A stretch of 64,000 nucleotides of DNA from the NCBI RefSeq assembly GCF_007993935.1, contig NZ_VITY01000003.1, forward strand, positions 558,001 through 622,000, in the 5' to 3' direction. A model generated the notes under the pieces. It was not told the DNA's origin. It made no database searches and was given only the letters and a program-made list of their open reading frames with translations. How positions within the stretch are numbered: the first letter of the stretch is position 1; every line of letters starts with the position of its first letter. The position numbers were made by a program, and so were the translations under genes. Of the stretch, positions 9,342 through 19,353 are shown piece by piece. The stretch is from Bradyrhizobium macuxiense. Its GTDB lineage: Bacteria; Pseudomonadota; Alphaproteobacteria; Rhizobiales; Xanthobacteraceae.

Positions 9342-10858
9342 CGGATATCTCCGCCCCGTCTTTCGTCCGGCAGGACCTGGTCGCCGAGCGCGCGGCGCCG
9401 GCAAAGACCACCGGTTTCATCGGCTTCCTCCGCATGCGGCTGTTGAATTCGCCGGGCAACATCCTGCTCACGATCCTCGGGCTCTTGCTGGCCTGGTACA
9501 TCGTGATCCCGGCAATCAAGTTCCTGCTGGTCGACGCGATCTGGACCGGCAAGGATCGCACCGCCTGCCTCGCGGACAAGGCGGGGCACGAGGTCGGCGC
9601 CTGCTGGCCCTATATTCAAGCCAAGCTGACGCAGTTGATCTACGGCTTCTATCCGGAAGCCCAGCGCTGGCGCGTCAATCTGACTTATGGGCTCGGCGCG
9701 GCGCTGCTGCTGCCGCTGCTGATGCCGCGCCTGCCGGCGAAGGGACTGAACTCCGGCCTGTTCTTCTTCGCGTTTCCTGTGGTGGCGTTTTTCCTGCTGC
9801 ATGGCGGCGGCATCGCGGGCTTCGGCGTAAGCTGGACCGCCGGTCTCTTGCAGCTGTTCGAGCAGAGCATTGGCGGCGCCGGCGACCTGCTGGTCAATCT
9901 CAGCAAGAGTTCGGCGCTCGGTCCGCTGCCGTGGGTCCTGGGCAAGCTGCTCGTCCTCGTGGGGCTCCTAATCCATTGGCTGATCTTTCCGCTGACCTGG
10001 CTGCGCGACCAGCTGCAGCTCTCGTCGGTACCGGTCTGGGGCGATTTTCTCCTGACTGCCGTGATCGTCTCCGCCGTGCTGTTTGTGCTCGGCGGCGGCC
10101 TGCGCACCGGCGGCAGGGCACTGATCGGCAGCCTGCTGACGTTTGCCGGGATCGCCGCCGGCATCAAGCTGATGGGGCTCGATCGCGGCGGCTTTCCGAT
10201 CGTCGACACGCGGCTGTGGGGCGGCCTTCTGGTGACGCTGGTGATCGCGATCACCGGCATCGTTGCCTCGATGCCGATCGGGATTGCGCTCGCGCTCGGC
10301 CGCCGCTCGACCATCCCGCTGATCCGGATATTCTCGATCGCCTTCATCGAATTCTGGCGCGGCGTGCCGTTGATCACGGTGCTGTTCTTCGCGACCTACA
10401 TGCTGCCGCTGTTCGTGCCGGGCAATTTCGCCGTCGACGGCCTGCTGCGCGCCCTGATCGGCGTCGCGATCTTCACCGGCGCCTACATGGCCGAGGTGAT
10501 CAGGGGCGGGCTCGCTGCGGTGGCGCGCGGGCAGGCGGAAGCCGCATCGGCGCTCGGCCTGTCCTGGTGGAAGACGACGTCGCTGATCGTGCTGCCGCAG
10601 GCGCTGCGCTATGTCATTCCCGGCATCGTCAACAGCTTCATCTCGCTGTTCAAGGATACTTCGCTGGTGTCGATCGTGGCGCTGTTCGATCTGTTGGGTT
10701 CGCTGCGGGCGTCGTTCTCGGACCCGAACTGGTCGACGCCGACCACGGCCTTTACCGGCTTCGCGTTTGCCGGAATGATCTATTTCGTGTTCTGCTTCGG
10801 AATGTCGCGCTACTCGCTGTTTGTCGAAAATCGGCTCAACGCTCATCGCCGCCACTGA
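9338..10858 (+). CDS. aapM: General L-amino acid ABC transporter permease AapM, extended
   Basis: Second membrane subunit of the Aap importer, 506 residues from the ATG that overlaps the aapQ stop. The C-terminal 220 residues are the permease core with the EAA loop ([25 protein letters not shown]). The middle (about residues 158-262) contains additional hydrophobic segments ([46 protein letters not shown]) not expected in the roughly 380-residue AapM known from Rhizobium leguminosarum. The extra stretch is in frame, with no sign of a frameshift. Function should still be transport of L-amino acids across the inner membrane with AapQ and AapP. Confidence 0.9.
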   Translation: MTDISAPSFVRQDLVAERAAPAKTTGFIGFLRMRLLNSPGNILLTILGLLLAWYIVIPAIKFLLVDAIWTGKDRTACLADKAGHEVGACWPYIQAKLTQLIYGFYPEAQRWRVNLTYGLGAALLLPLLMPRLPAKGLNSGLFFFAFPVVAFFLLHGGGIAGFGVSWTAGLLQLFEQSIGGAGDLLVNLSKSSALGPLPWVLGKLLVLVGLLIHWLIFPLTWLRDQLQLSSVPVWGDFLLTAVIVSAVLFVLGGGLRTGGRALIGSLLTFAGIAAGIKLMGLDRGGFPIVDTRLWGGLLVTLVIAITGIVASMPIGIALALGRRSTIPLIRIFSIAFIEFWRGVPLITVLFFATYMLPLFVPGNFAVDGLLRALIGVAIFTGAYMAEVIRGGLAAVARGQAEAASALGLSWWKTTSLIVLPQALRYVIPGIVNSFISLFKDTSLVSIVALFDLLGSLRASFSDPNWSTPTTAFTGFAFAGMIYFVFCFGMSRYSLFVENRLNAHRRH

Positions 10859-10869
10859 ACAAGGTCACC

Positions 10870-11610
10870 ATGTCCACAAACCCGATCGTCAACATTTCCA
10901 CGCTCAACAAATGGTACGGCGACTTCCACGTGTTGCGCGACATCAACCTTGAGGTCGGCAAGGGCGAGCGCATCGTGATCTGCGGCCCGTCCGGCTCGGG
11001 CAAGTCGACCCTGATCCGCTGCATCAACGCGCTGGAGGAGTTCCAGGAGGGCGAGATCACGGTCGACGGCATCGAGCTCGGCCCGAACCTGCGCCGGGTC
11101 GACGAGGTGCGGCGGGAGGTCGGCATGGTGTTCCAGAGCTTCAACCTGTTCCCGCATCTGACCGTGCTCGACAATTGCACGCTGGCGCCGATCTGGGTGC
11201 GCAACATCCCGAAGAAGGATGCCGAGGCGATGGCGATGAAATTCCTCGAGCGGGTCAAGATTCCGCATCAGGCCAACAAGTTTCCCGGCCAGATGTCCGG
11301 CGGCCAGCAGCAGCGCGTCGCGATCGCCCGCGCGCTGACCATGAACCCGAAGGTGATGCTGTTCGACGAGCCGACCTCGGCGCTCGACCCGGAAATGGTC
11401 AAGGAGGTGCTCGACACCATGGTCGATCTCGCCAGGGAAGGCATGACCATGCTGGTCGTGACCCACGAAATGGGCTTTGCCCGCGAGGTCGCCAACCGCG
11501 TCGTGTTCATGGACGCCGGTCAGATCATCGAGTCGAACACGCCGCAGGAATTCTTCGCCAACCCGCAGCACGCGCGGTCGAAGCTGTTCCTGAGCCAGAT
11601 CCTGCGGTGA
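10870..11610 (+). CDS. aapP: General L-amino acid ABC transporter ATPase AapP
   Basis: A 246-residue ABC ATPase. Walker [10 protein letters not shown] (about residues 38-46), signature SGGQQQR, Walker B VMLFDEP and the switch histidine in VVTHEMG are all intact. Family and position make it the energising subunit for AapQM. ATG 10870 follows aapM by 11 bases; longer frames upstream are shadows of aapM. It is the last gene of the operon, followed by a strong hairpin. Confidence 0.94.
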   Translation: MSTNPIVNISTLNKWYGDFHVLRDINLEVGKGERIVICGPSGSGKSTLIRCINALEEFQEGEITVDGIELGPNLRRVDEVRREVGMVFQSFNLFPHLTVLDNCTLAPIWVRNIPKKDAEAMAMKFLERVKIPHQANKFPGQMSGGQQQRVAIARALTMNPKVMLFDEPTSALDPEMVKEVLDTMVDLAREGMTMLVVTHEMGFAREVANRVVFMDAGQIIESNTPQEFFANPQHARSKLFLSQILR

Positions 11611-11615
11611 CGGTC

Positions 11616-11659
11616 GTGGTCATTCCGGGTTCGCCCTTCGGGCGCCCCGGAACGACCAC
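11616..11659. terminator. Bidirectional hairpin between aapP and cysK
   Basis: Outer arms GTGGTCATTCCGGG (11616-11629) and CCCGGAACGACCAC (11646-11659) pair with one mismatch and enclose an inner stem CGCCC (11632-11636)/GGGCG (11640-11644) with a TTC loop. It sits between the stops of the convergent genes aapP and cysK, so it can end both transcripts. The sequence type is also a common dispersed palindrome in Bradyrhizobium. Confidence 0.6.
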
Positions 11660-11664
11660 TTCGC

Positions 11665-12699
11665 TTAGACGAACGGCAGCTCGATCTTGCTGCGCTTTTC
11701 CAGCCATTCCGGGACCGGCAGATTCTTCGAACGCATGAAGGCCGGGTTGAACAGCTTGGACTGATAGCGGTTGCCGGAATCGGCGAGGATGGTGACGATG
11801 GTCTTGCCGGGGCCGAGCTGCTTGGCGAGCTGGATCGCGCCGGCGATGTTGACGCCGGTCGAGCCGCCGAGGCACAGGCCCTCGTGCTCCAGCAGCTCAT
11901 AGATGATGGTCACGGCGTCCTCGTCGGAGACCAGGAACGCATCGTCGACATTCGCCGTCTCGACGACCGGCGTTTTGCGTCCGAGGCCGATGCCTTCCGT
12001 GATCGAGTCGCCCGGCGTCGATTTGACCTGGCCGTTCTTGAACAGTTCGTACATCGCAAAGCCGTGCGGATCGGCGCAGGCGGTGACGATGTCCTTGTTC
12101 CTTTCCTTTAGATAGCGGCTGATGCCGGCGAGCGTGCCGCCGGTACCGACCGAGCAGATGAAGCCATCGACCTTGCCGTTGGTCTGCTGCCAGATCTCGG
12201 GCCCGGTCGAGTCGTAATGCGCCTTGGGATTGTCGAGGTTGTTCCACTGGTCCGCGAACAGCACGCCGTTCGGCTCGGTCTTGCGCAGCTGATCGGCGAG
12301 ACGCCGGCCGAGATGCTGGTAGTTGTTCTGATTGGAGTAGGGCAGCGCCGGCGCCTCGACCAGTTCGGCCCCGCACAGCCGCAGCATGTCCTTCTTTTCC
12401 TGGCTCTGCGTCTCCGGAATGACGATCAGGGTGCGGTAGCCGCGCGCACTCGCCACGACCGCGAGCCCGATGCCGGTATTGCCCGCGGTCGATTCGACCA
12501 CGAGGCCGCCGGGCTTCAGATCGCCGCGCTTTTCGGCCTCCAGGATCATCCCCTTGCCGGCGCGATCCTTGACCGACTGGCCGGGATTCATGAATTCGGC
12601 CTTGCCGAGAATGGTGCAGCCGGTCAGTTCGGATGCACGTTTCAGCTTGATGAGGGGGGTGTTGCCGATCGCTTCAATGACGTCTTTGTTGAATGCCAT
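11665..12699 (-). CDS. cysK: Cysteine synthase (O-acetylserine sulfhydrylase)
   Basis: A 344-residue fold-type II PLP enzyme. The PLP lysine is Lys44 in NPGQSVKDRAG; the substrate loop STAGNTG and the glycine-rich phosphate loop GTGGTLAG are present. It makes L-cysteine from O-acetylserine and sulfide in the cytosol. The frame continues to 12804 but ATG 12699 begins the conserved MAFNKDVIEAIGNTPL start. The protein carries a C-terminal extension of about 30 residues past the usual CysK end, seen in some alphaproteobacterial forms. It is a single gene divergent from the efflux operon; a cystathionine beta-synthase-like role is less likely. Confidence 0.87.
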   Translation of the reverse strand: MAFNKDVIEAIGNTPLIKLKRASELTGCTILGKAEFMNPGQSVKDRAGKGMILEAEKRGDLKPGGLVVESTAGNTGIGLAVVASARGYRTLIVIPETQSQEKKDMLRLCGAELVEAPALPYSNQNNYQHLGRRLADQLRKTEPNGVLFADQWNNLDNPKAHYDSTGPEIWQQTNGKVDGFICSVGTGGTLAGISRYLKERNKDIVTACADPHGFAMYELFKNGQVKSTPGDSITEGIGLGRKTPVVETANVDDAFLVSDEDAVTIIYELLEHEGLCLGGSTGVNIAGAIQLAKQLGPGKTIVTILADSGNRYQSKLFNPAFMRSKNLPVPEWLEKRSKIELPFV

Positions 12700-13217
12700 G
12701 TCGGGGAATTTCTTTGCCGGTCTGTGTCTTGCTTGCCGCGAACCTAGTGTGCTGATCGAAAAAGGGAAGGGCTTTTGCACTGCGGCAAATGGCGGGTTCA
12801 CCACGCATCACCGCGTGCTCATGGCCATCACGGGCATGCGGAGAACGGCGTTTTTCGGCGGTCAGGGCGTCCGGCAGAATCGTTCCGCTGCGGGTGATTT
12901 TGCGTCAGTCGCCGCGACGGCGTCGCTGCGTCGGCGCATCTTGCGGATTCGGCGCAACAGGGCCGAGAAATCCCCATGAAATCTTTGTTAGAATCGAGAC
13001 TTCCGGCACGGGTCTGAAACGCGCGCAAATGCCGTAAAAATAGGGAAAAGCCCGCAATCAGGGTGGCCTCGAATCGCTTGCGATGCGACGTCGCGCATTC
13101 GTGACAGGGGCTGTCCGCCCTATTGTCCCAAGGGTAGGATGGGACAGTCAGGTTCCATTGAAAGCATTACCCCGTGTACGTCACCCAGACCACCGCTGAA
13201 CGCGTCACTCGTGCGCC
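12700..13217. promoter_or_regulatory. Divergent intergenic region cysK / RND efflux operon, with a dyad
   Basis: These 518 bases show no supported gene. An imperfect dyad lies at 13111-13147: CTGTCCGCCCTA on one side and TAGGATGGGACAG on the other, arms of 12-13 bases with a one-base slip, about 70 bases before the efflux operon start. It could be an operator for that operon, but no regulator gene is adjacent and this is inference. The 12990-13050 stretch is AT-richer than its surroundings and may hold promoter elements. Confidence 0.3.
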
Positions 13218-14741
13218 ATGGGCGAAGTCTGGCTCCGGCGGAGAATGGGTGTGACCCAGCAAGCATCCGCGATGGTGCCTGGAGGCCGGTTCGGCCTCGC
13301 CGTCCGCGTGCGGCGGCTGGCGGGACGCTCGCTCGTCGCGCTCGGGCTGGTCGCGGGCTCGGCCGGGTGCATTCTGACCCGGGACATCCCTGATCCTGCG
13401 CTCGACGTGCCGCAGGGCTATAAGGCCGCGCGGCTTGGCCGATCGGGCGACGCGCTTCCGACGCTCGACTGGTGGCGCGGCTTCCGCTCCAAGGAGCTGA
13501 CGCAGCTGATGGAGGAGGCGCAGACCGTCAACCTCGACATCGCGGCGGCGGTGGCGCGCTTCCGCCAGGCCGATGCTCTGGCGCGGCAGGCCGGTGCGGC
13601 GCTGCTGCCGACCCTCAATCTCAATGGATCGGAAACCTACTCGCGCACCTCCGGCTCCAGTGCCAGCGGCCTCACCAATGGCGGGCGCGAGGTGGTGAAC
13701 TACAATGCCTCGCTCAGCGCCAGCTACCAGCTCGACTTCTGGGGCCAGAATCGCGACGCCGCGCAGGCGGCGGAGGAGACCGCCGTCGCCAACCGGTTCG
13801 ACCGTGAGGTGGTGGCGCTGACCACGCTCACCAGCGTCGCCAACGCCTATTTCACGGTGCTTGCCACCCAGGACAGGCTGCGCACCGCGCAGCGCAACAT
13901 CGCCAGCGCCGAGCGCATCCTCAACGCGATCAAGGACCGCTTCAAGGCCGGCACCGGCTCCGATCTCGACGTCGCGCAGCAGGAGAGCGTGCTGGCGAAC
14001 CAGCGTGCGCTGGTGCCGCCGCTGCGGCAGACGCTCGACCAGAATATCAACGCGCTCGCGGTGCTGGTGTCGCGGCCGCCCGAGAGCGTGCGCGTCGCCG
14101 GCGGTTCGCTCAACTCGGTTGCCATCCCGCGCGTCACGCCGGGTCTGCCGTCCGAATTGCTCACCCAGCGTCCCGATATCCGCCGGCAGGAGGCACAGCT
14201 CGCTTCCGCCACCGCCAATGTCGGCAGCGCGCGGGCGCAGTTCTTCCCGAGCATCCAGCTGACTGGAACGGGCGGCTACCAGAGCCAGGCGCTGGTCTCG
14301 CTGTTCCAGCCGCACGCGGCCTTCTTCAACCTGGTCGGCAGCATGACCCAGCCGATCTTCGACGGCGGCCGGATCCTCGGCAATTTCGAAAACGCGAAGG
14401 CGAAACAGGACGAGCTGCTGCAGACCTATCGCAAGGCGGTCGTGCAGTCGTTCACCGATGTCGACAACGCGCTGGTCGCGATCCGCGAGACGACGCGGCG
14501 GCTGCAGCTGCAGCGCGACGTGCTGTCGTCGTCGCGGCGCGCCTTCGATCTGGCCGAGCAGCAGCTCAAGGCCGGCACCGCCGACATCGTAACTGTGCTA
14601 AACACGCAGCTGACCCTGTTCCAGGCGGAAGACGCTTATTCGCAGGCCCAACTGGCCCGGCTTTTGGCGATCGTAAGCCTGTATCAGGCCTTGGGGGGCG
14701 GCTGGGAACCGAAGATGGAAAGACCGGTCGATGCTCTTTAA
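13218..14741 (+). CDS. RND efflux outer-membrane lipoprotein, NodT family
   Basis: A 507-residue TolC-like outer-membrane factor. A lipobox (AGSAGC, Cys near residue 51) and the early LDWWRGFRSKELTQLMEEA segment are typical of the NodT/OprM group; two duplicated OEP halves follow, each with long alpha-hairpins (VARFRQADALARQAGAALLP and the EAQLASATANVGSARAQFFP repeat). It forms the outer-membrane channel for the pump encoded downstream. ATG 13245 or 13272 are alternative starts that would shorten the leader. Its end overlaps the membrane-fusion gene by 11 bases, showing one operon. Confidence 0.85.
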   Translation: MGEVWLRRRMGVTQQASAMVPGGRFGLAVRVRRLAGRSLVALGLVAGSAGCILTRDIPDPALDVPQGYKAARLGRSGDALPTLDWWRGFRSKELTQLMEEAQTVNLDIAAAVARFRQADALARQAGAALLPTLNLNGSETYSRTSGSSASGLTNGGREVVNYNASLSASYQLDFWGQNRDAAQAAEETAVANRFDREVVALTTLTSVANAYFTVLATQDRLRTAQRNIASAERILNAIKDRFKAGTGSDLDVAQQESVLANQRALVPPLRQTLDQNINALAVLVSRPPESVRVAGGSLNSVAIPRVTPGLPSELLTQRPDIRRQEAQLASATANVGSARAQFFPSIQLTGTGGYQSQALVSLFQPHAAFFNLVGSMTQPIFDGGRILGNFENAKAKQDELLQTYRKAVVQSFTDVDNALVAIRETTRRLQLQRDVLSSSRRAFDLAEQQLKAGTADIVTVLNTQLTLFQAEDAYSQAQLARLLAIVSLYQALGGGWEPKMERPVDAL

Positions 14742-16176
14742 GCCCGACTCCAAGGAAAACGACAAGGACGACGCGAAAAGCACTGCGCCGCGCAAGCGGA
14801 GCCTGATCTCGCGCCTGCTTGGGCGCATGGTGTCGCTGCTCATCACGCTCGTGATCCTTGGCGGGCTGGGCTATCTCGGCTGGCTCGCCTTCCAGCCCAA
14901 GCCAAATGGGGGCGGCGGGCGCGGCGCGGGCGCGCGGCCCGATCTGCCGGTACCGGTGCTTGCGGCCACGCCACAGGTGCATGACGTGCCGGTCTATCTC
15001 GACGGCGTCGGCTCGGTGAAGGCGTTGAACACGGTCACCGTTCGCTCGCAGGTCGACGGCAAGCTGCTCAAGGTCAATTTCGTCGAAGGCCAGGACGTCA
15101 AGAAGGACGAGGTGCTCGGCGAGATCGATCCCGCGATCTATCAGGCGCAATACGATCAGGCCGTGGCCACGAAGGCCAAGGACGAGGCGCTGCTCGCCAA
15201 CCAGAAGATCGACCTTGCCCGCTATGAGCAACTCGCTGCCACCAATGCGGGCTCCAAGCAGCAGGCCGACACGCAGCGTGCGCTGGTCGCGCAGCAGGAG
15301 GCCATCATCAAGGCCGACCAGGCCCAGATCGACAATGCGCGCACCACGCTCGGCTATACCAAGATCGTCGCACCGATCGCGGGGCGCGCCGGCCTGCGCC
15401 AGGTCGACCAGGGCAATATCATCCACGCCTCCGACACCACCGGGCTCGTGATCCTGACCCAGCTGCAGCCGATCGCGGTGTGGTTCAGCCTGCCGCAGCA
15501 GCAGATCATGCGGGTCAACGCCGCGGCCGCAAAGGGCAAGCTCGCGGTCGACGTATTCGGCAATGACGGCGTCACCGTGATTGATACCGGCAAGCTCACC
15601 GGCATCGACAACCAGGTCGATCCGACCACCGGCACGCTGAAGCTGAAGGCAGAGCTCCCGAATGCCAGCTATCAGCTCTGGCCCGGGCAGTTCGTCAATG
15701 TGCGGCTCAAGGTCGAGACCCTGCCGCAGGCGATCGTGGTGCCGACCTCGGCGGTGCAGCGCGGTCCGGCCGGCACGTTCAGCTATGTGATCGGCGCCGA
15801 CAACGTCGTCACCGCCAAGCCGGTCACGGTCACGCAGCAGAACGAGCATGAAGCCGTCATCGCCAGCGGCCTGACCACGTCCGACCGCGTCGTCACGACG
15901 GGCTTCGCCAATCTCGCCGACGGCGCCAAGGTCATCGTCGGCAAGGACGACGGGCCACCGGCAGCCGATCTCGCGCCGCGCAAGCGCAGCCGCAGTCCCG
16001 ACGGCAAAGCCGGGGGCCAGAGCAAGGACGGCAAGCAGGACGGGCAGGGCAAGAACGGCGAGCACCGCGGCCGGCCCGAGCACAGCGAAGGCGACCAGAA
16101 GGGGCAGACCGGACCGGCGCCCGCGCCGGCGGCGGGGGGCGAACAGTCGGGTGGCGCGCCGAAGGGGCAGCCATGA
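14731..16176 (+). CDS. RND efflux periplasmic adaptor (membrane-fusion protein, MdtA-like)
   Basis: A 481-residue HlyD/AcrA-type adaptor. One N-terminal membrane segment (about residues 33-53), then the biotinyl-lipoyl-like domain (VDGKLLKVNFVEGQDVKKDEVL), an alpha-hairpin, and a beta-barrel/MPD part to about residue 400 (VPTSAVQRGPAGTFSYVIG). The length and order resemble MdtA. The last 80 residues are an unusual low-complexity tail rich in Gly, Lys, Gln and Pro, not part of the family fold. It bridges the NodT-type channel and the two RND pumps that follow. Confidence 0.87.
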   Translation: MLFKPDSKENDKDDAKSTAPRKRSLISRLLGRMVSLLITLVILGGLGYLGWLAFQPKPNGGGGRGAGARPDLPVPVLAATPQVHDVPVYLDGVGSVKALNTVTVRSQVDGKLLKVNFVEGQDVKKDEVLGEIDPAIYQAQYDQAVATKAKDEALLANQKIDLARYEQLAATNAGSKQQADTQRALVAQQEAIIKADQAQIDNARTTLGYTKIVAPIAGRAGLRQVDQGNIIHASDTTGLVILTQLQPIAVWFSLPQQQIMRVNAAAAKGKLAVDVFGNDGVTVIDTGKLTGIDNQVDPTTGTLKLKAELPNASYQLWPGQFVNVRLKVETLPQAIVVPTSAVQRGPAGTFSYVIGADNVVTAKPVTVTQQNEHEAVIASGLTTSDRVVTTGFANLADGAKVIVGKDDGPPAADLAPRKRSRSPDGKAGGQSKDGKQDGQGKNGEHRGRPEHSEGDQKGQTGPAPAPAAGGEQSGGAPKGQP

Positions 16177-16224
16177 CCGGCATCCCGACCTCGTAATGTC
16201 CGACGCTAAAGCGAGAGCGCAACC

Positions 16225-19200
16225 ATGAGCGTCTCCGAACCGTTCATCCGCCGGCCGATCGCCACCTCGCTGCTCGGCATCGCCCTGATGATCGGCGGCG
16301 CGCTCGGCTATTGGGCGCTGCCGGTCTCGGCGCTGCCGCAGGTCGACTTTCCGACCGTGCAGGTGACGACGCAGCTGCCCGGCGCGAGCCCGGACGTGGT
16401 GGCCTCGTTGATCACGGCGCCGCTGGAGCGGCAGCTCGGGCAGATCCCGTCACTGTCGTCGATGAACTCGACCAGCTCGTTCGGCGTCAGCCAGATCTCG
16501 CTGCAGTTCGACCTCAACCGCGACATCGACGGCGCCACGCAGGACGTGCAGGCCGCGATCAATGCCGCCGCCGGCATCCTGCCGAAGACGCTGCCGTACC
16601 CGCCTGTCTACGCCAAGGTGAACCCGGCGGACGCGCCGGTCATGACCCTGGCGCTGACCTCGGACACGATCTCGCTGCGGGCGATGAGCGATCTCGCCGA
16701 CACCATCCTGGGCCAACGGCTGAGCCAGATTTCCGGCGTCGGCCGGGTCTCGATCCTTGGCGGCCTCAAGCCGGCCGTGCGCGTGCAGGCCGACCTCGCG
16801 CGGCTTGCAGCCTACGGCATCGCGATGGAGGATTTGCGCAGCGCGATCGCCGGCGCCAATGTGTCGGGACCGAAGGGCTCGCTCGACGGCGCCCAGCAAT
16901 CCTACACCATCGCCGCTAACGACCAGATCGCAGCGGCCGACGCCTACCGGCCGATCATCATCGCCTACCGCAACGGCTCGCCGGTCACGATCGGCGACGT
17001 CGCGCAGATCGTGGACGGGCTGGAGAACGACCGCACCGGCGGCTGGTACCAGGGCACACCGGCGGTCATCATCGATATCCAGCGTCAGCCCGGCGCCAAC
17101 GTCATCGACGTCGTCAAGCAGATCCGCGGCGAAATCCCGCGGCTGCAGCGCTCGGTGCCGGCCGGCGTCAAGCTGACCATCGTCTCCGACCGCACGGTGA
17201 CGATCCGCGCCTCGGTCCGCGATGTGCAGTTCACGCTGATCCTGAGCGTCGTGCTGGTGACCTTGGTGGTGCTGTTGTTCCTGCGGTCGCTGCGCGCGAC
17301 CTTGATCGCCGGCGTCGCGCTGCCGCTGTCGCTGATCACGAGCTTCGGCATCATGTATTTCGCGGGCTTCAGCCTCGACAATCTGTCGCTGATGGCGCTG
17401 ACCATCGGAACCGGTTTCGTGGTCGACGACGCCATCGTCATGATCGAGAACATCGTCCGCCACATGGAAGACGGCGAGACTGTCATGGAAGCCTCGCTCA
17501 AGGGCGCCAGCGAAATCGGCTTCACCGTGATCTCGCTGACGGTGTCGCTGATCGCGGTGTTCATCCCGCTGCTGTTCATGTCCGGCCTGGTCGGCCGCAT
17601 GTTCCGCGAGTTCGCGCTGACCTTGACGATTGCGGTCGTGACCTCGGCGATCGTCTCGTTGACGCTGACGCCGATGATGTGCTCGCGGTTGCTCAAGAAC
17701 ATCCACGAGGAGATGGCGGTCCCGGGCCTGGCCGCAGTCAGCCGCTTCATCGACCGCATGGTGGAGTTCTATCATCGGACGCTGCTCTGGGTGCTGCAGC
17801 GCCAGCGCGCGACGCTCTTCGTCACGTTCGCGACCATTGCGCTGACGCTCGTCATGTATGTGCTGGCGCCGAAGGGCTTTCTGCCGTTGCAGGACACCTC
17901 CTCGATCACGGCGGTGACCGAAGCCGGTCCCGACGTCTCTTTCGCCGAGATGCAGCGGCGGCAGGGCGCGGTCTCCGACATCATCAAGGCCGACCCCGAC
18001 GTGGTCGGCGTCGTCTCGGTGATCGGCTCGGGTTCGGTCAATCCGACCACCAATGTCGGCCGTCTGGTGATGACCCTGAAGCCGCTCGACCAGCGGCGCG
18101 ACGGCGTCGTCAACGTGATCGAGCGGCTGAAGCAGAAGATATCGACGGTCCCCGGCATGACCGTCTATTTCCAGCCGGTGCAGGACGTGCAGATTTCGAC
18201 CCAGTCGAGCCGCTCGCAATACCAGTACACGCTGACCGCGACCGATGCTGCCGAAGTCTCGCAATGGGCCCAGAAGCTGGTCGCCGAGATGCGGCGCGAC
18301 CCGATCTTCCGCGACGTCTCCTCGGAGGCGCAGGAGGGCGGCTTGCGCGCGGCGCTCGACATCAACCGCCAGCGCGCCGGCCAGCTCGGCGTCAATCTGC
18401 AGGGCGTCACCGACACGCTGAACGACGCCTTCGCGCAGCGCCAGATCTCGACGATCTACGGCCAGGCCAACCAGTACCGCGTGGTGCTCGAGGCGCTGCC
18501 GATGTATCAGCGCGACCCGTCGATCCTCGACAAGCTCTATCTGCCCGGCGCGAGCGGCGCGCAGGTGCCGCTGTCGGCGGTGGCGACGCTGGTCCGCACC
18601 ACGGCGCCGCTCGCGATCTCGCATCAGGCCCAATTCCCGTCGGTTTCGCTCAGCTTCAACCTGGCGCCCGGGGAGGCGCTGGGCGATGCGGTCGTCGCGG
18701 TCAAGGCGATCGAGAGCAGGATCGGGATGCCCGGCAGCATCGTCGGCATCTATTCCGGCGACGCCGCCGAGTTTGCGCGCTCGCTGGCCGGGCAGCCCTG
18801 GCTGATCCTGGCCGCGATCATCACGATCTACATCGTGCTTGGCGTGCTCTACGAAAGTTACATCCACCCGATCACGATTCTCTCGACGCTGCCCTCGGCC
18901 GGCGTCGGCGCCATCCTCGCCTTGATGCTGTGCGGGCAGGACCTTTCGGTGATCGGCCTGATCGGCATCATCCTGTTGATGGGCATCGTCAAGAAGAACG
19001 CCATCATGATGATCGACTTCGCGCTGGAGGCCGAGCGGCATCAGGGCATGTCGTCCTATGACGCGATCGTGCAGGCCTGCCTGTTGCGATTCCGGCCGAT
19101 CATGATGACGACGCTGGCGGCACTGTTCGGCGCGCTGCCGCTCGCGATCGAAAGCGGCACCGGCGCCGAGCTGCGCTTCCCGCTCGGCATCTCGATCATC

Positions 19201-19353
19201 GGCGGCCTGCTGCTGAGCCAGCTGCTTACGCTGTACACCACGCCGGTGATCTATCTCGCGCTCGACAGGCTCAACCGGCGGATCGAGCGGGCGGTGCCGG
19301 AGCCAGGTCCCAGCGGCCCGCCGATCGCGGGCGCCACCGAGGGCATGCAGTGA
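16225..19353 (+). CDS. RND efflux pump, MdtB-like permease
   Basis: A 1042-residue inner-membrane HAE1-type RND transporter: N-terminal SVSEPFIRRPIATSLLG, twelve expected membrane helices in two halves with two large periplasmic loops, and the helix-4 motif with acidic residues (GFVVDDAIVMIEN, about residues 398-410) used for proton relay. The MdtB/MdtC type is suggested by the tandem partner directly downstream; the two probably form a mixed trimer, as in MdtBC. Its TGA overlaps the GTG of the next gene (GTGA), so the pumps are translationally coupled. Substrate cannot be read from sequence. Confidence 0.9.
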   Translation: MSVSEPFIRRPIATSLLGIALMIGGALGYWALPVSALPQVDFPTVQVTTQLPGASPDVVASLITAPLERQLGQIPSLSSMNSTSSFGVSQISLQFDLNRDIDGATQDVQAAINAAAGILPKTLPYPPVYAKVNPADAPVMTLALTSDTISLRAMSDLADTILGQRLSQISGVGRVSILGGLKPAVRVQADLARLAAYGIAMEDLRSAIAGANVSGPKGSLDGAQQSYTIAANDQIAAADAYRPIIIAYRNGSPVTIGDVAQIVDGLENDRTGGWYQGTPAVIIDIQRQPGANVIDVVKQIRGEIPRLQRSVPAGVKLTIVSDRTVTIRASVRDVQFTLILSVVLVTLVVLLFLRSLRATLIAGVALPLSLITSFGIMYFAGFSLDNLSLMALTIGTGFVVDDAIVMIENIVRHMEDGETVMEASLKGASEIGFTVISLTVSLIAVFIPLLFMSGLVGRMFREFALTLTIAVVTSAIVSLTLTPMMCSRLLKNIHEEMAVPGLAAVSRFIDRMVEFYHRTLLWVLQRQRATLFVTFATIALTLVMYVLAPKGFLPLQDTSSITAVTEAGPDVSFAEMQRRQGAVSDIIKADPDVVGVVSVIGSGSVNPTTNVGRLVMTLKPLDQRRDGVVNVIERLKQKISTVPGMTVYFQPVQDVQISTQSSRSQYQYTLTATDAAEVSQWAQKLVAEMRRDPIFRDVSSEAQEGGLRAALDINRQRAGQLGVNLQGVTDTLNDAFAQRQISTIYGQANQYRVVLEALPMYQRDPSILDKLYLPGASGAQVPLSAVATLVRTTAPLAISHQAQFPSVSLSFNLAPGEALGDAVVAVKAIESRIGMPGSIVGIYSGDAAEFARSLAGQPWLILAAIITIYIVLGVLYESYIHPITILSTLPSAGVGAILALMLCGQDLSVIGLIGIILLMGIVKKNAIMMIDFALEAERHQGMSSYDAIVQACLLRFRPIMMTTLAALFGALPLAIESGTGAELRFPLGISIIGGLLLSQLLTLYTTPVIYLALDRLNRRIERAVPEPGPSGPPIAGATEGMQ

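Noticed and set aside
16450..19041. 863-codon open frame on the minus strand over the first RND pump
   Set aside because: It is the high-GC antisense shadow of the RND gene, with Asp/Arg/His-rich low-complexity translation and no family motifs.
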